A stretch of DNA of 64,000 bases, taken from NCBI GenBank assembly GCA_014773175.1, contig VXCM01000926.1, positions 62,001 to 126,000 on the forward strand. The letters run 5' to 3'. The notes beneath the pieces were generated by a model. The model was not told where the DNA came from and did no database searches. It worked only from the letters and a program-made list of their open reading frames with translations. The translations under genes were made by a program, and so were the position numbers. The DNA is from Lucifuga dentata (Eukaryota > Chordata > Actinopteri > Ophidiiformes > Bythitidae). Shown here piece after piece: positions 37,432-47,519 of the stretch (the first letter of the stretch is position 1; each line of letters starts with the position of its first letter).

Positions 37432-38079
37432 GAATGGGGATAAGGGGATGCTGAAATTAGAAATGGAAGTTGCTTGAAGTTTACATTTGGCTGAGACTCC
37501 AAGAGTAAAAGACTTTCACAAGGACACCGCAACATAACTATTTATGGACATTTTGTTTTTGTTGAGATCTCAGCAATGACCTTTCAGTTAAGGCAGGCTG
37601 ACAGGTTATGAGTTTGATCAGATTCTTCCCTCGAATCTGGCTGTCACCAACTAATTTTTAGTCGAGCAGAATTTCATCCTGACTGGCTGTTGTTTGACAT
37701 GCAGTCTGAGGGCTGCAAAGCCAAATTCATTACCAAAGTGTTGTATGATTGAGCGACTGGATGATCTGATGGATTCCTGGCATGTCCATTTTAGTTGACT
37801 CTTAAAGTCCTGATCGAGTTTTCTGAAATTCATCATGAAGCTAGCTGAATGAGTCTGCACGTACCAACATTTTGTGGATGTGGCTGTATATATTTTTTAA
37901 TATAATAAAGCTTTATTGAAAGTGTCAATATGCAAAAGTGTCTGGAGGTTCTGTTCATTGTGAGCATCCTAGTTTGTTTCATGTCAGTTGAGCCATAATG
38001 TGTGAGAAATCACAGGCTTTGGCCATTCTGAGCAGGTGATTGAAATGTGCATTGTGAGTTAATGCAAAGGTACAAGATT

Positions 38080-38145
38080 CTTAACTCATAGTGTTTGATT
38101 ACTTAAATCATAGTGTTTGATTACTTGAATCACAGTGTTTGATTA
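38080..38145. repeat. 22-bp tandem triplication
   Basis: Three successive 22-mers of the form CTTRAATCAYAGTGTTTGATTA (38080, 38102, 38124) differ at a few positions. All three keep GTGTTTGATTA. Confidence 0.9.
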
Positions 38146-38499
38146 GCGTTGTAGGATTGTGCATCTTCCCTGCTGTTTCTAAAGTTATGCTCTCTTTCTT
38201 CTCTTCCTTGGTCCTTCTGCTTTCCCATAGGTCGTTTTCTATTTTTCTCAGTATGTCCTTCTCCAGCCTTTTTTTGCTCCCCTTCATCCCTCTTTACTTC
38301 TACTCTGCCCGTCTCTCCCCCACTGTCTTCATTGCTTCATCCCTTCCTCTCCACCCATTTTTTGGCTTCTTTGCCCATGTTGTCAACTCCTATTGGCTCT
38401 AATAGGGGCCCCCCAGCGTACAGTGTGACAGGTATAATCAGGTTTGAAAGAACGGCTGTAGCCTATGGGAGAAATGTTTCAGGAGCCGGAAAGTAAGGG

Positions 38500-39195
38500 A
38501 GAGGTGGAGATGGTGGTAGAAAGGGTGAGTGGATGATTAAAAGGGAGGAGAGGGGAAGAGGGAGACAGAGGGAAAGAGTAAAGAAAGTAAAGACCAAGTA
38601 GGAGGAGGAGGATGATGAAGAGGAGAAGCTGTTGAATGACTAAGAGGACAGAGTGAGAGGACGAGAAAACAAGTGGAGGAAAAGGGATGGAAGCAGTTGT
38701 TGGGGAGAAACGAGAGGGGTCGAAGGAATGATGAATAGCGGAATAAATAGAGAAGGGAAGGGAAGAGAGAGACATGACTGCGTAGATGAAAGGAGGAATG
38801 ACGGAGTGAGTTCCAGTGTTAAACTACCAGGAGGGCTAGGGAAGTGAGAGTGATGAATGGATGGAGGGATGAAGGGATGAAAAAAGAAATGGGCGTAACA
38901 GACTGCAATGACTGCGAGAGAAAGGGAGGAAGTATATCAGGAATAATTAGAAAGGGATGGGGAGAAGAAGGTGACGAGAGATGAGGTAAATATCCTACAG
39001 GTGGACAAAGTAATTACTGAGGAGACAGATTGCAGAAGAGAGGAAAAGAAAGGAAACACTAATGGATGATGAAGAGAAAGGAGGATGAATGGATGGGATT
39101 AAGCTGAGGAAAAAAAGATAGACAAAAACAAGAGGGAGTAGAAAGGAAAGAAAAGGAGAGAAGGAAGAAAAAACAGAGATAACAGAAGGAGACGG
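38500..39195. repeat. purine-rich block, ~0.7 kb, just downstream of the first coding exon
   Basis: Runs of GGAG, GAGAAAG and GGATGAA on the plus strand for nearly 700 bp; the sense strand is a long polypyrimidine tract starting about 0.5 kb into the intron. Confidence 0.8.
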
Positions 39196-39681
39196 GCTAA
39201 TAAAGGCTCCCATTCAGATATGAGGATACATATATTATAGAAAATTGGCCATCGTAGAAGATGCAGAGCAATTAAAAAGGGCATTTTGCCTGGAATGGCT
39301 TTAAATATGTGTTGCTTCAGGACAGGGTTTGAGCTATGGCAGACACTCGCATCATTTCAGCTGCATATTTTTTCAAAATGGCTCATTTCCGATTGTTGTC
39401 GGAGTTCATCTGAAGTCAACGCACTCTTAAAGGCAGAAGCTCTTGTACCCTGACCCCTACACCCCCAATATTCTTTAATCTCTTCGTAACTGATTCTTTA
39501 TTATGCCTTTGACTGCACGTACATGTTTATAACCTTGTGTGATGCTGCCAGAGTGTAACCATTAGTGGTGGAAAATGTGGAGAGTCAATTAAACTGTTGT
39601 AAATAAAAAAGCGGGAGGAAAGAAGACAAGAAAATATACCATTAGAAAGAAAGATGAAGACGTGCTTATGCTTTGACTCAC

Positions 39682-40113
39682 CTTGACTATGTCGCCAAGG
39701 TAAAAGTCCTCCATCTTGTTTGGCACTTTCATTTGGAAGATCCGGCCCACCACCGCAGAGGAGTCTGTGAAGGCAGCGGGCGCAACCGCGTTCTGCTGAG
39801 TCGCCGTCGCTGCCATCTCTCCAGTTTCTATGGCAATGGCCTCCATTGCCCGGATACCTGCCGTCACCTCCTGGAAGTCCTGGAGAAGTGAAGAGTGCAT
39901 GGAGGCCTCCAGCTCACCTCCGCCTGCTCTCTCACCCCCTTCTATGATCACAGTCTCACCCAGCGCGTCGATCTCCACCTCTGCGCAAGCTGGTGGAGGG
40001 AGCCAGGCCACCATGGCTAGAAGCAAGCCCAGAACCAAGGCTCTAGTCCTGGGTAGTCTCGAATCAAGCCCCCTGCTTGCCCGGAGGCATCCAAAACTTA
40101 ATTTATTGCACAT
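39682..40113 (-). CDS. dag1: dag1 coding exon 1: signal peptide and N-terminus of alpha-dystroglycan
   Basis: This exon encodes residues 1-144. The start ATG (40113-40111) has A at -3 and an in-frame TGA 24 nt upstream, so no longer start fits. Residues 1-25 are a long basic n-region, about 26-38 a hydrophobic core (ALVLGLLLAMVAW), followed by a likely signal-peptidase site after PPPACA (residue 44). ELEASMHSSLLQDF (67-80) matches human QLEASMHSVLSDL, and SAVVGRIFQMKVP (119-131) matches human TAVVGRSFRVTIP, the start of the Ig-like N-terminal domain. Between them is an Ala/Glu/Thr-rich stretch about 25 residues longer than in human. The exon ends on GDIVK with donor GTGAGTCAAAG, the same phase-0 position as the human coding intron. 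The exon is GC-rich relative to its surroundings. Confidence 0.93.
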
Positions 40114-40131
40114 TCTTTGCCTTTTGTTGAC
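40114..40131 (-). other. dag1 5'UTR segment and 3' splice site before the start codon
   Basis: The sense strand reads TTTTTTTGTCTGTGTCATTGACAG then 18 nt to the ATG (read as two pieces: T-rich tract, then CATTGACAG). This is a strong acceptor, so the 5'UTR probably begins in an upstream non-coding exon, as in mammals. Exon 1 was not identified. A second acceptor-like CCTCACAG lies at 40514-40521 and would make a longer exon. Confidence 0.6.
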
Positions 40132-40214
40132 CTGTCAATGACACAGACAAAAAAAGGAGGATGTCCAAATGGAAGGGGGGAGGGGGGGGGGGGNGGGGGG
40201 GGGGGGGGGGGGGG
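40132..40214 (-). repeat. poly-C (sense) / poly-G (plus) tract forming an extended polypyrimidine tract
   Basis: From about 40175 to 40214 the plus strand is nearly pure G with one N at 40194, so the true length is unknown. On the dag1 sense strand it is a C-run leading into the T-rich acceptor of the first coding exon. Confidence 0.85.
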
Positions 40215-40259
40215 GATTGAGAGGGTAGCATGCACCCCCAACTGATAGAGCAAATCCCT

Positions 40260-40480
40260 CCTTTCTAATCTCCCTCCCTCCTTCTCCTTCTCCGCCCACT
40301 CTTCTGCCTTTCGTTCCAACAAAAAGCACTCCTGCTTTCCTGGTGCCCTCTGACAATCTTCCCTCTTCCACCACCTCCTCCTCCTTTTGTCCCTTTTTGC
40401 TTTGCTTCTTCCTTCTTTCCCCTCCCTCAGCTTTATTCTTCCTCTCCTCCTTGGTCTTTTGTGCTCGTTCCTCAGAGGTT
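40260..40480. repeat. pyrimidine-rich block upstream of the first coding exon
   Basis: The plus strand is C/T-rich (CTCCCTCCCTCCTTCTCC and similar), the opposite strand sense to the intronic blocks, so the sense strand is purine-rich before the poly-C tract. Confidence 0.75.
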
Positions 40481-40513
40481 TTGGAGTCCCATTGTGCTGA
40501 GCACCTTTGAGAT

Positions 40514-41391
40514 CTGTGAGGACAAAGACAGAGGCATGGTTAGGGAGATGTTTTCACAGAGGGGAAACAGATTCTAAACACTCAATATTGAGTCTCGTCA
40601 GAACCTAAACACCTCAACTTAAACCGCCTTTGCACTAAATCAAAAGTCAGTCTCTCGATAGTTCAACCCCTGAAACTTATTCATACCATGCAAATCTCAT
40701 TTTCGATAGAAATCCATCAAGGGGGGGATACAAGGGGGATAATATTATCAATGTTGTGAAGTAATCTGCTTAGTTCTCACACAATTCTTACTTTTACCCT
40801 CAAAATGTTCTCACAAACTCTTTCTCACACACACACACACTTCCCACATCTTTTTAAGTGCCCACTGGTTTTTCCAATGGGCACTTAAAAAGATGGCCTG
40901 AGAAAGGCCTGAGAAACCAGGCCTGAGAAAGGGACTTACAGAGCCAGAGAGAGAGAGACAGATTGAAAGAGAGTCATTGAGAGAGACAGACAAATTGAAT
41001 GAGATGTGATGGAGAGAGGGACTAAGACAGATAGGTGGAGAGGAGAGAGAGTGAGGGAGTGGGACAGGGTGAAGGTGATATACGGCGGGACCTTAGATTA
41101 GCCAACAATGCCAAACCAGTCAAAGCTTTCTTGGAGGCATTAATGAATGCAAGCCTTCTCTATTGTGAGAGGGGTCAAACTGAGTGTGTGTATGTATGTG
41201 TGTATGTGTGTGCATGTCCATGCATGAGCTAGTGTGTGTCTATGTGCCTGTTTGTGTCCATTGTTATTCATACAGCTTTCACAGAGGAGAAGATCCCCTC
41301 TTGAGCAAATGTGTGTGTCATGACTCAAATGATTTCCCCTCAGGGCTAAGCTTTAGTTGGAGGGGAAAGAGATAGAGAGAAAGAAAGAAAT

Positions 41392-41395
<4 letters not shown>
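40514..41395. other. non-coding upstream of dag1 coding exons
   Basis: Possible 5'UTR/intron 1. It contains an imperfect 22-bp hairpin (40847-40895) and AG-rich DNA. No exon 1 or core promoter recognised. Confidence 0.4.
40847..40895. repeat. 22-bp hairpin with one mismatch, 5-nt T loop
   Basis: CATCTTTTTAAGTGCCCACT... pairs with ...TGGGCACTTAAAAAGATG across TTTTT. It is followed by three GGCCTGAGAAA copies (~40899-40928). Confidence 0.95.

Positions 41396-41435
<40 letters not shown>
41396..41435. repeat. (GA)n microsatellite
   Basis: A perfect GA run. Confidence 0.95.
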
Positions 41436-41438
<3 letters not shown>

Positions 41439-41439
41439 C

Positions 41440-43170
41440 CCACTGTGTCTCCATTGTGGCCCCCAGTAGATGCCCACTGGAGAAAGTGAAATTACCGCAG
41501 GAATTCCCTGGCACCACCAACCGAATAGCCTCCCAGGTAGCTTTTCACTGACTGAAAAGGCTCTTTGTTGCTGCTACGTTGCCCTCGTCATTCTTACCTT
41601 CAGACAAAACTTTGTTTTTCATCACCAGAACCAGCAATTCATTTCCCTGCTGTCAAACCTTTCACACAAAGAGTCAAAAAGTTCAGAAAAATAACCTTGT
41701 CAAAGCTCGACTCGGATTTTTTGTGCTCCATCGGTAAGTTGAGAATATCTTAGCTTTCCTCTTTTGTGCAAGTGAAGGTTTTTACTCTTAACTTTTGAAA
41801 TTATTTTTCTTTGACGCCACACAATTCAGCGTTGTAAAGTTTTACCACCAAGACCTCTCAAAACCAGACTAAGATGGCTGCCAGGGGTAGAATCTATTCC
41901 TTTCATGTAGGCTACCTTCAACTGCATCGCCAGGAGCAGCATACCTTCCTCTTCCCCTTTATTGCTTTTTTTTTTTTTTTTTTTTTTTTTTTAACTGTTG
42001 TACAGTCTATCATCTCTTTTTCTTAATGTTTTTGTTCTTTCTTTTATTACTTCTCGCTTTCTTGGCTGTTTTGGTCTATCTCTTTTTCTTCTGTTTTCAA
42101 AACTTTCAAGGCCTTTCTTTTTTTCCGTTCCTCCTGAGGCTTAAAGTATGCCACACCTTCTCTCAAATCTTCAAAATCTTCAATGCCATTTTATTCTTCC
42201 CCCAGCACACACTCGTCTATCAAAAAAAAAAAAACCCACAGCCTTTCTATTCATCGTGTGACAATAGGCCTGATGATAGCAGGGAGTGTCGCCATGAAAG
42301 GGCTCGCAGGAGTCTATGCTGCTAGATAAAGAAGAGCTGTCAGCGCAGACTGAGAGAGGTAAAAAGAGAAAGGAGAAATCTTCTTCTTGGAGTGGGACAG
42401 AGAGCTGTCATTACCTTGCCACCAACAATGCTCCCTCCCAAAAAAAATAAAAAATAAAAAACACCTCATCCACCTCCAAGCACTGATCATGCTAACACCC
42501 AAAGAGAGATTTCTGAGCAAGTAGCAGAAGAAAAGAAAACAAATATTAGGAGAGAGACAGCAGGAAAGATGGGGAGAAAACAAGTGCTGAAGAGATGGAA
42601 AAAGAAGAATTTAATATTTTGAGATTTTAAATGAAAAGGAGAGTATAAAACAGAAGGAGAGAGAGTAGAAAGAGGTCTCAGACAAACACAACCCGAGGCT
42701 CCGCAAAGTGCCTCCTGATACATTATAAACATCAAAGAACTACCAATAACAGACTTCAGTACAGATGCTCAACATGGTTAAATTACAGAGAAGGTCATTG
42801 TGTGTGTGTCCATTCACTACATTGCCCATGGCTAAAAGATTATTGAGCCCGAGGAAGCTGGGGGCGCTTGGTTTGTTTGTTTGTGTGTGTGCGCGCATGT
42901 GTGTGCGAGCATGCATGTCTGTCAGTGAAACTACTTCACTGGGTGCCATGGCGACACCTTTGTTCCAAGCAGGAACTTAATGGTGTATGTGAGACTCTTT
43001 TCTTATTGGTTGGGGTTTTTCAGAGCCTCTTACTGCCCTGCAATTATTTTACCAGTAAAGTGTTGAGATTTAAGATTTTCAGGAATGGATTGCAAAGGTT
43101 TCTCATGAGTTGATCATATCTGGGAGCGCGTCTGTGTGTGTATATGTGCGTGTGTAGCCAGACAGCATAG
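41440..43170. other. non-coding, no gene recognised
   Basis: T-run at 41968-41991; otherwise mixed sequence with short ORFs from AT- and GA-rich DNA. Confidence 0.45.
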
Positions 43171-43174
43171 GATG

Positions 43175-43220
43175 NNNNNNNNNNNNNNNNNNNNNNNNNN
43201 NNNNNNNNNNNNNNNNNNNN
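43175..43220. other. assembly gap, 46 N
   Basis: A run of N between TG-rich DNA and an AATAAT run. Confidence 1.
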
Positions 43221-43822
43221 GGGGAATAATAATAATAGCTCAAGTAAATCTTAGCTTTTATATGTATTTTGGATGCTGTGATGTATGATGCTGGTATACA
43301 AACACAGAATTTCTCAGCCGTGTCATTTTGCTTGGCAGTACGAAGCACCAAAAGCATTATTTTTGTTTGCGTTTATGTTTATCCATTGTATTCATGACCC
43401 ACAACATGGTGAGGGTCAGAGGGTTGAAACTTTTAGTTAAAACAGCAAAAACTGAAAATATGGCAGATACACATTCAGGTTTCCTCCCTGAGATGGAAAC
43501 CTTTTCATAACTGTCTGCATGTTGTATTTACAAACTCAGGGAATGTTGATACTTCATAAACTTAGAGATTATAAGCAGCTGAACTCACTAGAAAGCCTGA
43601 CAGTAGCTGAGCACAAAAAGAAATCCCTTCTTATGTTTTCTAATTTCCACATTCAAGGCTGCGCTTAAACCTTGTTTAAGCTGATGACATTTTGCTGTAT
43701 ATGTATAAAAAAAAAAAAAAAAAAAATACCTCAAGGTTTAATTTATTTTTCTAAAACCAGAAGCAGTGCCACTTAAAAAGAGACAGGCAATTCTATGAAA
43801 ACATAACTCAAATGTTATATAC

Positions 43823-44470
43823 ACTAGCATTCACAAGTTTGGAATCACTCAGAAATGTTCATATTTTAAACAGAAATGCATGTTTTATTCACCAAGGAGG
43901 CATTAAATTGCTGCAAACGTATAGCCAACACATCAGTGATGCTACAAATGGCTATTACTGCTAAAAATGACTGATTTATAAACAATTATTCACATAAAAC
44001 TGCAAAGCCCCATGTTCAGCTGCCATTACTCTAGTGTCCTAATGCTAAACTCTTTTAGCTCATCCTTAATTAATCATGTCTAACTGCTAATTGGTTATTA
44101 AACACATCTTTGTAATTGTATTAGCACACCTGAAACCTATTATTCTGTTCAAACAAGCACTCAAATTGTCTGTGCTGGGGTTTCAAGGTACTGACATTCC
44201 TAAATTTCAATTCTGGGTTAAAAAAATGAATGGAAGATTTCACACAATGTTCACCACTGTCTTGACAGAAAAGGACAAATCGGATCTAATCAGGACAGGA
44301 AAAGAAGTGGAAGGCCCAGATGCACAACTGCTCATGAGGAAAAGTACATCAGAGGCTGGAGTTTGAGAAACAAACACCTTATGGTTCCTCAGTTGGTTGC
44401 TTCCTTACTGCAAATAGTACATGCCAACTAGCAATGTCATCTGCAACAGTGAAAAGATGACTCCAGGATG
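43823..44470 (+). mobile_element. Tc1-like transposon, 5' fragment
   Basis: CACTAGCATTCACAAGTTTGG next to TA (ATACACTAG...) is a Tc1-type terminal repeat of the fish CACTACCATTCAAAAGTTTGG kind. Downstream, stop-broken reading frames carry a decayed protein-like segment (AQLLMRKSTSEAGV near 44310-44365). The 3' terminal repeat was not found. Too degraded to be active. Confidence 0.6.
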
Positions 44471-45465
44471 TTTTTTGGCTATGATCCCTCAAATGTTGCT
44501 AGTAAAGGGCTGTGACTCCTGCAGTACCGAAGAACATTTCATAGTTAAACAATGAAGTTTAATGTCAAAGATGACAAAATACTCAGTAAAGATAACCACA
44601 ACTTTGAACAGTAAAACTAATAATAATAATTATATGAATATGAATAATTAAAATTAAGTAATTCAGAAATTCAACTTGTTTTAAGAATGTTAGAAATATG
44701 AAAATGCAGCCTGTAAAATGTACTACCTTTTCTACTGTCAACTACCATATATACCAGTATTGATATATCTGTCAAAGGTGCTCCAATTTTAATGCTACAT
44801 TCCTCAAAGTGAGTTGGTAAAACACATTTTGCCTTTACTACAATATGTGGAAATACAGTAGGTTGAAAACTACCGTGTGCATTATTGTCAAGTAGATGTC
44901 TTGACAATGCCCCGNTTTTTTTTTTTCTCCAGAGTGCATGCTACCTCCTGCTCAGTGATAGAAATAAATATCCAGACATGACATCGCTGCTCTCAGGTTA
45001 CGAGGACATCTTTATAAATAAACACTTAACCGGACACTCGCACGCGTTTCCTTCATCTCTTCCTCTGAGGGGGGTTGAATGGATTTGGGGAGGTAAATTA
45101 AGGAGGCACGATAGGTGGTGGTAGGATAGTAAAATAAAAAGGGCTGTGGCTTTGGAGTGGCTGCAGGGCTAAAAGGAGAGAGTGTGTGGGTGGTTGGAGA
45201 TATGATAATTCATCTGTTACAGAAAACATTGTGATAACTGCTCAGTTAAATCTATAGTTAGCCAAAGGCAGATGCATTTCATATTTGGTTTTAATAACAG
45301 GGCAGATGCTGTGGCCTTTCATCCTCACTTCAAATGTGTCACATTGAAAGAGCCGAAATGGCTTTTATATGCCTTAATTATGACTTTCTATCATCTACAG
45401 CTCACAAAATGGAATGTATGATAATTATCTAGGTTTGACTCTTTACAACTAAATGTAATAATCAG
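44471..45465. other. non-coding, no gene recognised
   Basis: Single N at 44915 next to a T-run; nothing else recognised. Confidence 0.45.
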
Positions 45466-45469
45466 TGCC

Positions 45470-45995
45470 ATGTTTTTCCATTTTGCAGCTAGTAACTTAG
45501 TGAATCGTTTTAGTTAGAAAATTTGAATTACTGGTACTTTTCTTCAATTTCATCCACTACTTTTTTGAGGGAAATAGTCTTCTTCTATACTTTCTATTCC
45601 ACTACATGCACTGCTTTCTTACAGTAAATGTGAAATTAGTTAATAAAAAGCACAAATACTGTATATGATCCCTTCTTTCATCCTCTTTCCATGGTTTGGT
45701 ATTCTTTCCTTCGGTCCTTTATTTCATTCTTTCCTTTCTTTTGTCATTCATTCTTTCAGTTTCTTTCCTTCTTTGCTTCTTTTCCTTCTTCAATTGATCT
45801 GAAAGTTCCCATAACTGGAGACACAAGAAAACTAATTCTTCTTCTTCCAAAAAAGTACATCTACTTTGGGCGATTAAGTACAATTTAATGTGAATACCTA
45901 TTTACTTTTACTTTGGCAAAATTTAGATTTCAGGGTTTTTACTTCTACTGCAATATCACTGTTTTACTTACAGAAAATAAAAGTTTTGAGTATGT
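45470..45995. repeat. possible fish dispersed repeat (CTTTTACTCCACTACAT type)
   Basis: Phrases such as CTTTCTATTCCACTACATGC and TTTACTTTTACTTTGGCAAA resemble a common teleost repeat. It is interrupted by a TTC/CTTT-rich stretch (~45670-45790). Identified by resemblance only. Confidence 0.4.
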
Positions 45996-45999
45996 CTTT

Positions 46000-47368
46000 C
46001 ATTTTGCTGCTCTCTATCAACCTGTATCCAGTTTGATTTGAAATTTGCTGTGGTATGCTGGAATTACAACAAAAATTCAAGATTACCTCCAGATCCTATG
46101 ATGTTTCAGTTACAGGATGCCTTTTTATAAAGATTAACCACCCCGTTTTACAGTGAAGAATAGAGAATAAAGAGAAGACATCTATCCAAGTGTGTGTGTG
46201 TGTATAAAAAAGAGGTAAAGGAATGAAGGACAGGAGCAGGAAGAGGGAGGACTGAAAGCAATAAAGGTAGCATTTCTAGACTTTGATACCTAAATCCCTC
46301 ATACACAGATTTTCTGATGGAATAAGGGGATGTTGTTGCGTTTATTATGCATACTGCATTTACTGAACAGAATGCCGACATTGTAGGATATCCAACACTC
46401 AAGACCAGTACTTCTTAACATAGTACCCTGAGAGAGGAGAGCGTAGCCTCACACCCTGAGGAGCTGCTGAAGATAACGCAGGATGGAAGAGGAGGCTGAA
46501 GAATATTACCCAAAGCCACCAGGAATTATTGTGTAATTGAGACAGTTTCCATAGGCAAATCCATAATTTAGCGCAGCAGAGATAAAACTAAAGAAAGAAA
46601 GCGAGAGGAGAACAGAGACCGCAGAGTGATATCACAGTCCAAATTTGTTCTGTTACCCCAGCTAAGATGCCAAAAACAGGGACTGCACGTGGCCATACCA
46701 TGAGTCATAATGCAGAAAAACCTAGAGATCAAGTGTTGCCCTTTGGTGGGCTTGAAACAGGATACAGAAGAAACATTTCAGCAATGGAGCTAGTTTTAGG
46801 CCATCACAAATTTGGATTATTTGCCAGGTCAAAGTTTTGCTTATGGTAATACCTGATGAGTAAAGAATATTAGAAGTAAATTAAAATCTGTGGAGAAGGT
46901 GAAGAAAAGTGAGTGCTGTGCTGATTTACTCTGAAATGTTTGGGAAATGAAATGAAATGACCGATGAGTGAAAAGCCAAAATAAATAAGACAAAAATACA
47001 ATATTTTTCTTTTACTCAAGTTTGGTACCATTGTAAATAAGTTGATTTTAAAGTTAGATACACTTCCCTTTGCCTCTTTGATGGATTCCCCAAGTAGCCA
47101 ATAAGCATCCAAGAATTTCATTCAGTGGCCAATTGAAGTACAGTAATTCCCTCGTGGCTGCCAATCAGAAAGATAGTTATCTTGTCAAACTGTTTCATTT
47201 CTATGCCCACTCTTCTCCCTCATCTTCTGTTCTTCAATTTCTCTTTCACTGGAACTTCCTCCCTCTCTCCTTCCCTCACCTTCCAATCCCCAAAGTCACA
47301 GACAATTCCTCTATTATTGGCACAGACAGGACGAGAGTGGCCTGAAAATGGGGAGAGGGAGGCAGAGA

Positions 47369-47370
<2 letters not shown>
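46000..47370. other. non-coding, no gene recognised
   Basis: No transposon ends or coding signature seen. Confidence 0.45.

Positions 47371-47372
<2 letters not shown>

Positions 47373-47407
<35 letters not shown>
47373..47407. repeat. (GA)n microsatellite
   Basis: A perfect GA run; an AC run follows at 47484-47512. Confidence 0.95.
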
Positions 47408-47411
<4 letters not shown>

Positions 47412-47477
47412 ATCTGTCACTCTGAACTCCCTGACTTGACAGGTGACACTGACGCCAAGCAGGACACAGGTATCTAT

Positions 47478-47483
<6 letters not shown>

Positions 47484-47512
<29 letters not shown>
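47484..47512. repeat. (AC)n microsatellite
   Basis: A perfect AC run. Confidence 0.95.
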
Positions 47513-47513
<1 letters not shown>

Positions 47514-47519
47514 CCTAAT

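Larger units (their letters stand above)
23206..39681 (-). other. dag1 large intron (16.5 kb)
   Basis: It is bounded by donor GTGAGTCAAAG at 39681 and acceptor TTCTCTCACAG at 23206, in phase 0. The position matches the single coding intron of human DAG1. It holds no recognisable exon; contents are MITE fragments, microsatellites, a 53-bp minisatellite (30.9 kb) and purine-rich blocks at 28.5-29.35, 34.73-35.12 and 38.5-39.2 kb, listed separately. Tissue enhancers could lie here but none can be identified by eye. Confidence 0.88.
20742..40131 (-). other. dag1: dag1 gene (dystroglycan precursor), coding span
   Basis: Dystroglycan is made as one precursor and split into extracellular alpha-dystroglycan, which binds laminin-G domains through matriglycan, and transmembrane beta-dystroglycan, which binds dystrophin/utrophin; it links basement membrane to cytoskeleton in muscle, nerve and epithelia. 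Three minus-strand exons (40113-39682, 23205-22744, 22633-20742) have GT donors and AG acceptors and join in phase 0. After removing a 65-nt assembly duplication the product is 906 residues, against 895 in human. The first intron lies after the GDIVK segment, matching human GDIIK; the second, 110 nt, is absent from the human gene. The identification is essentially certain from long, strongly conserved blocks ([41 protein letters not shown]). Some teleosts are reported to have dag1 duplicates; one locus cannot show which copy this is. Confidence 0.95.
40132..40513 (-). other. alternative 5'UTR extension with a 6-codon uORF
   Basis: If the acceptor at 40514 (TTTGTCCTCACAG) is used instead of 40132, the leader gains about 380 nt, including an upstream ATG at 40492-40490 and its stop at 40474-40472 (six codons). 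The extra leader would be purine-rich and then C-rich. Transcript data are needed to choose. Confidence 0.3.

Noticed and set aside
44091..44366. 91-codon ORF considered as an active Tc1 transposase.
   Set aside because: Only a short transposase-like tail is visible and the DDE catalytic region is absent; a relic.
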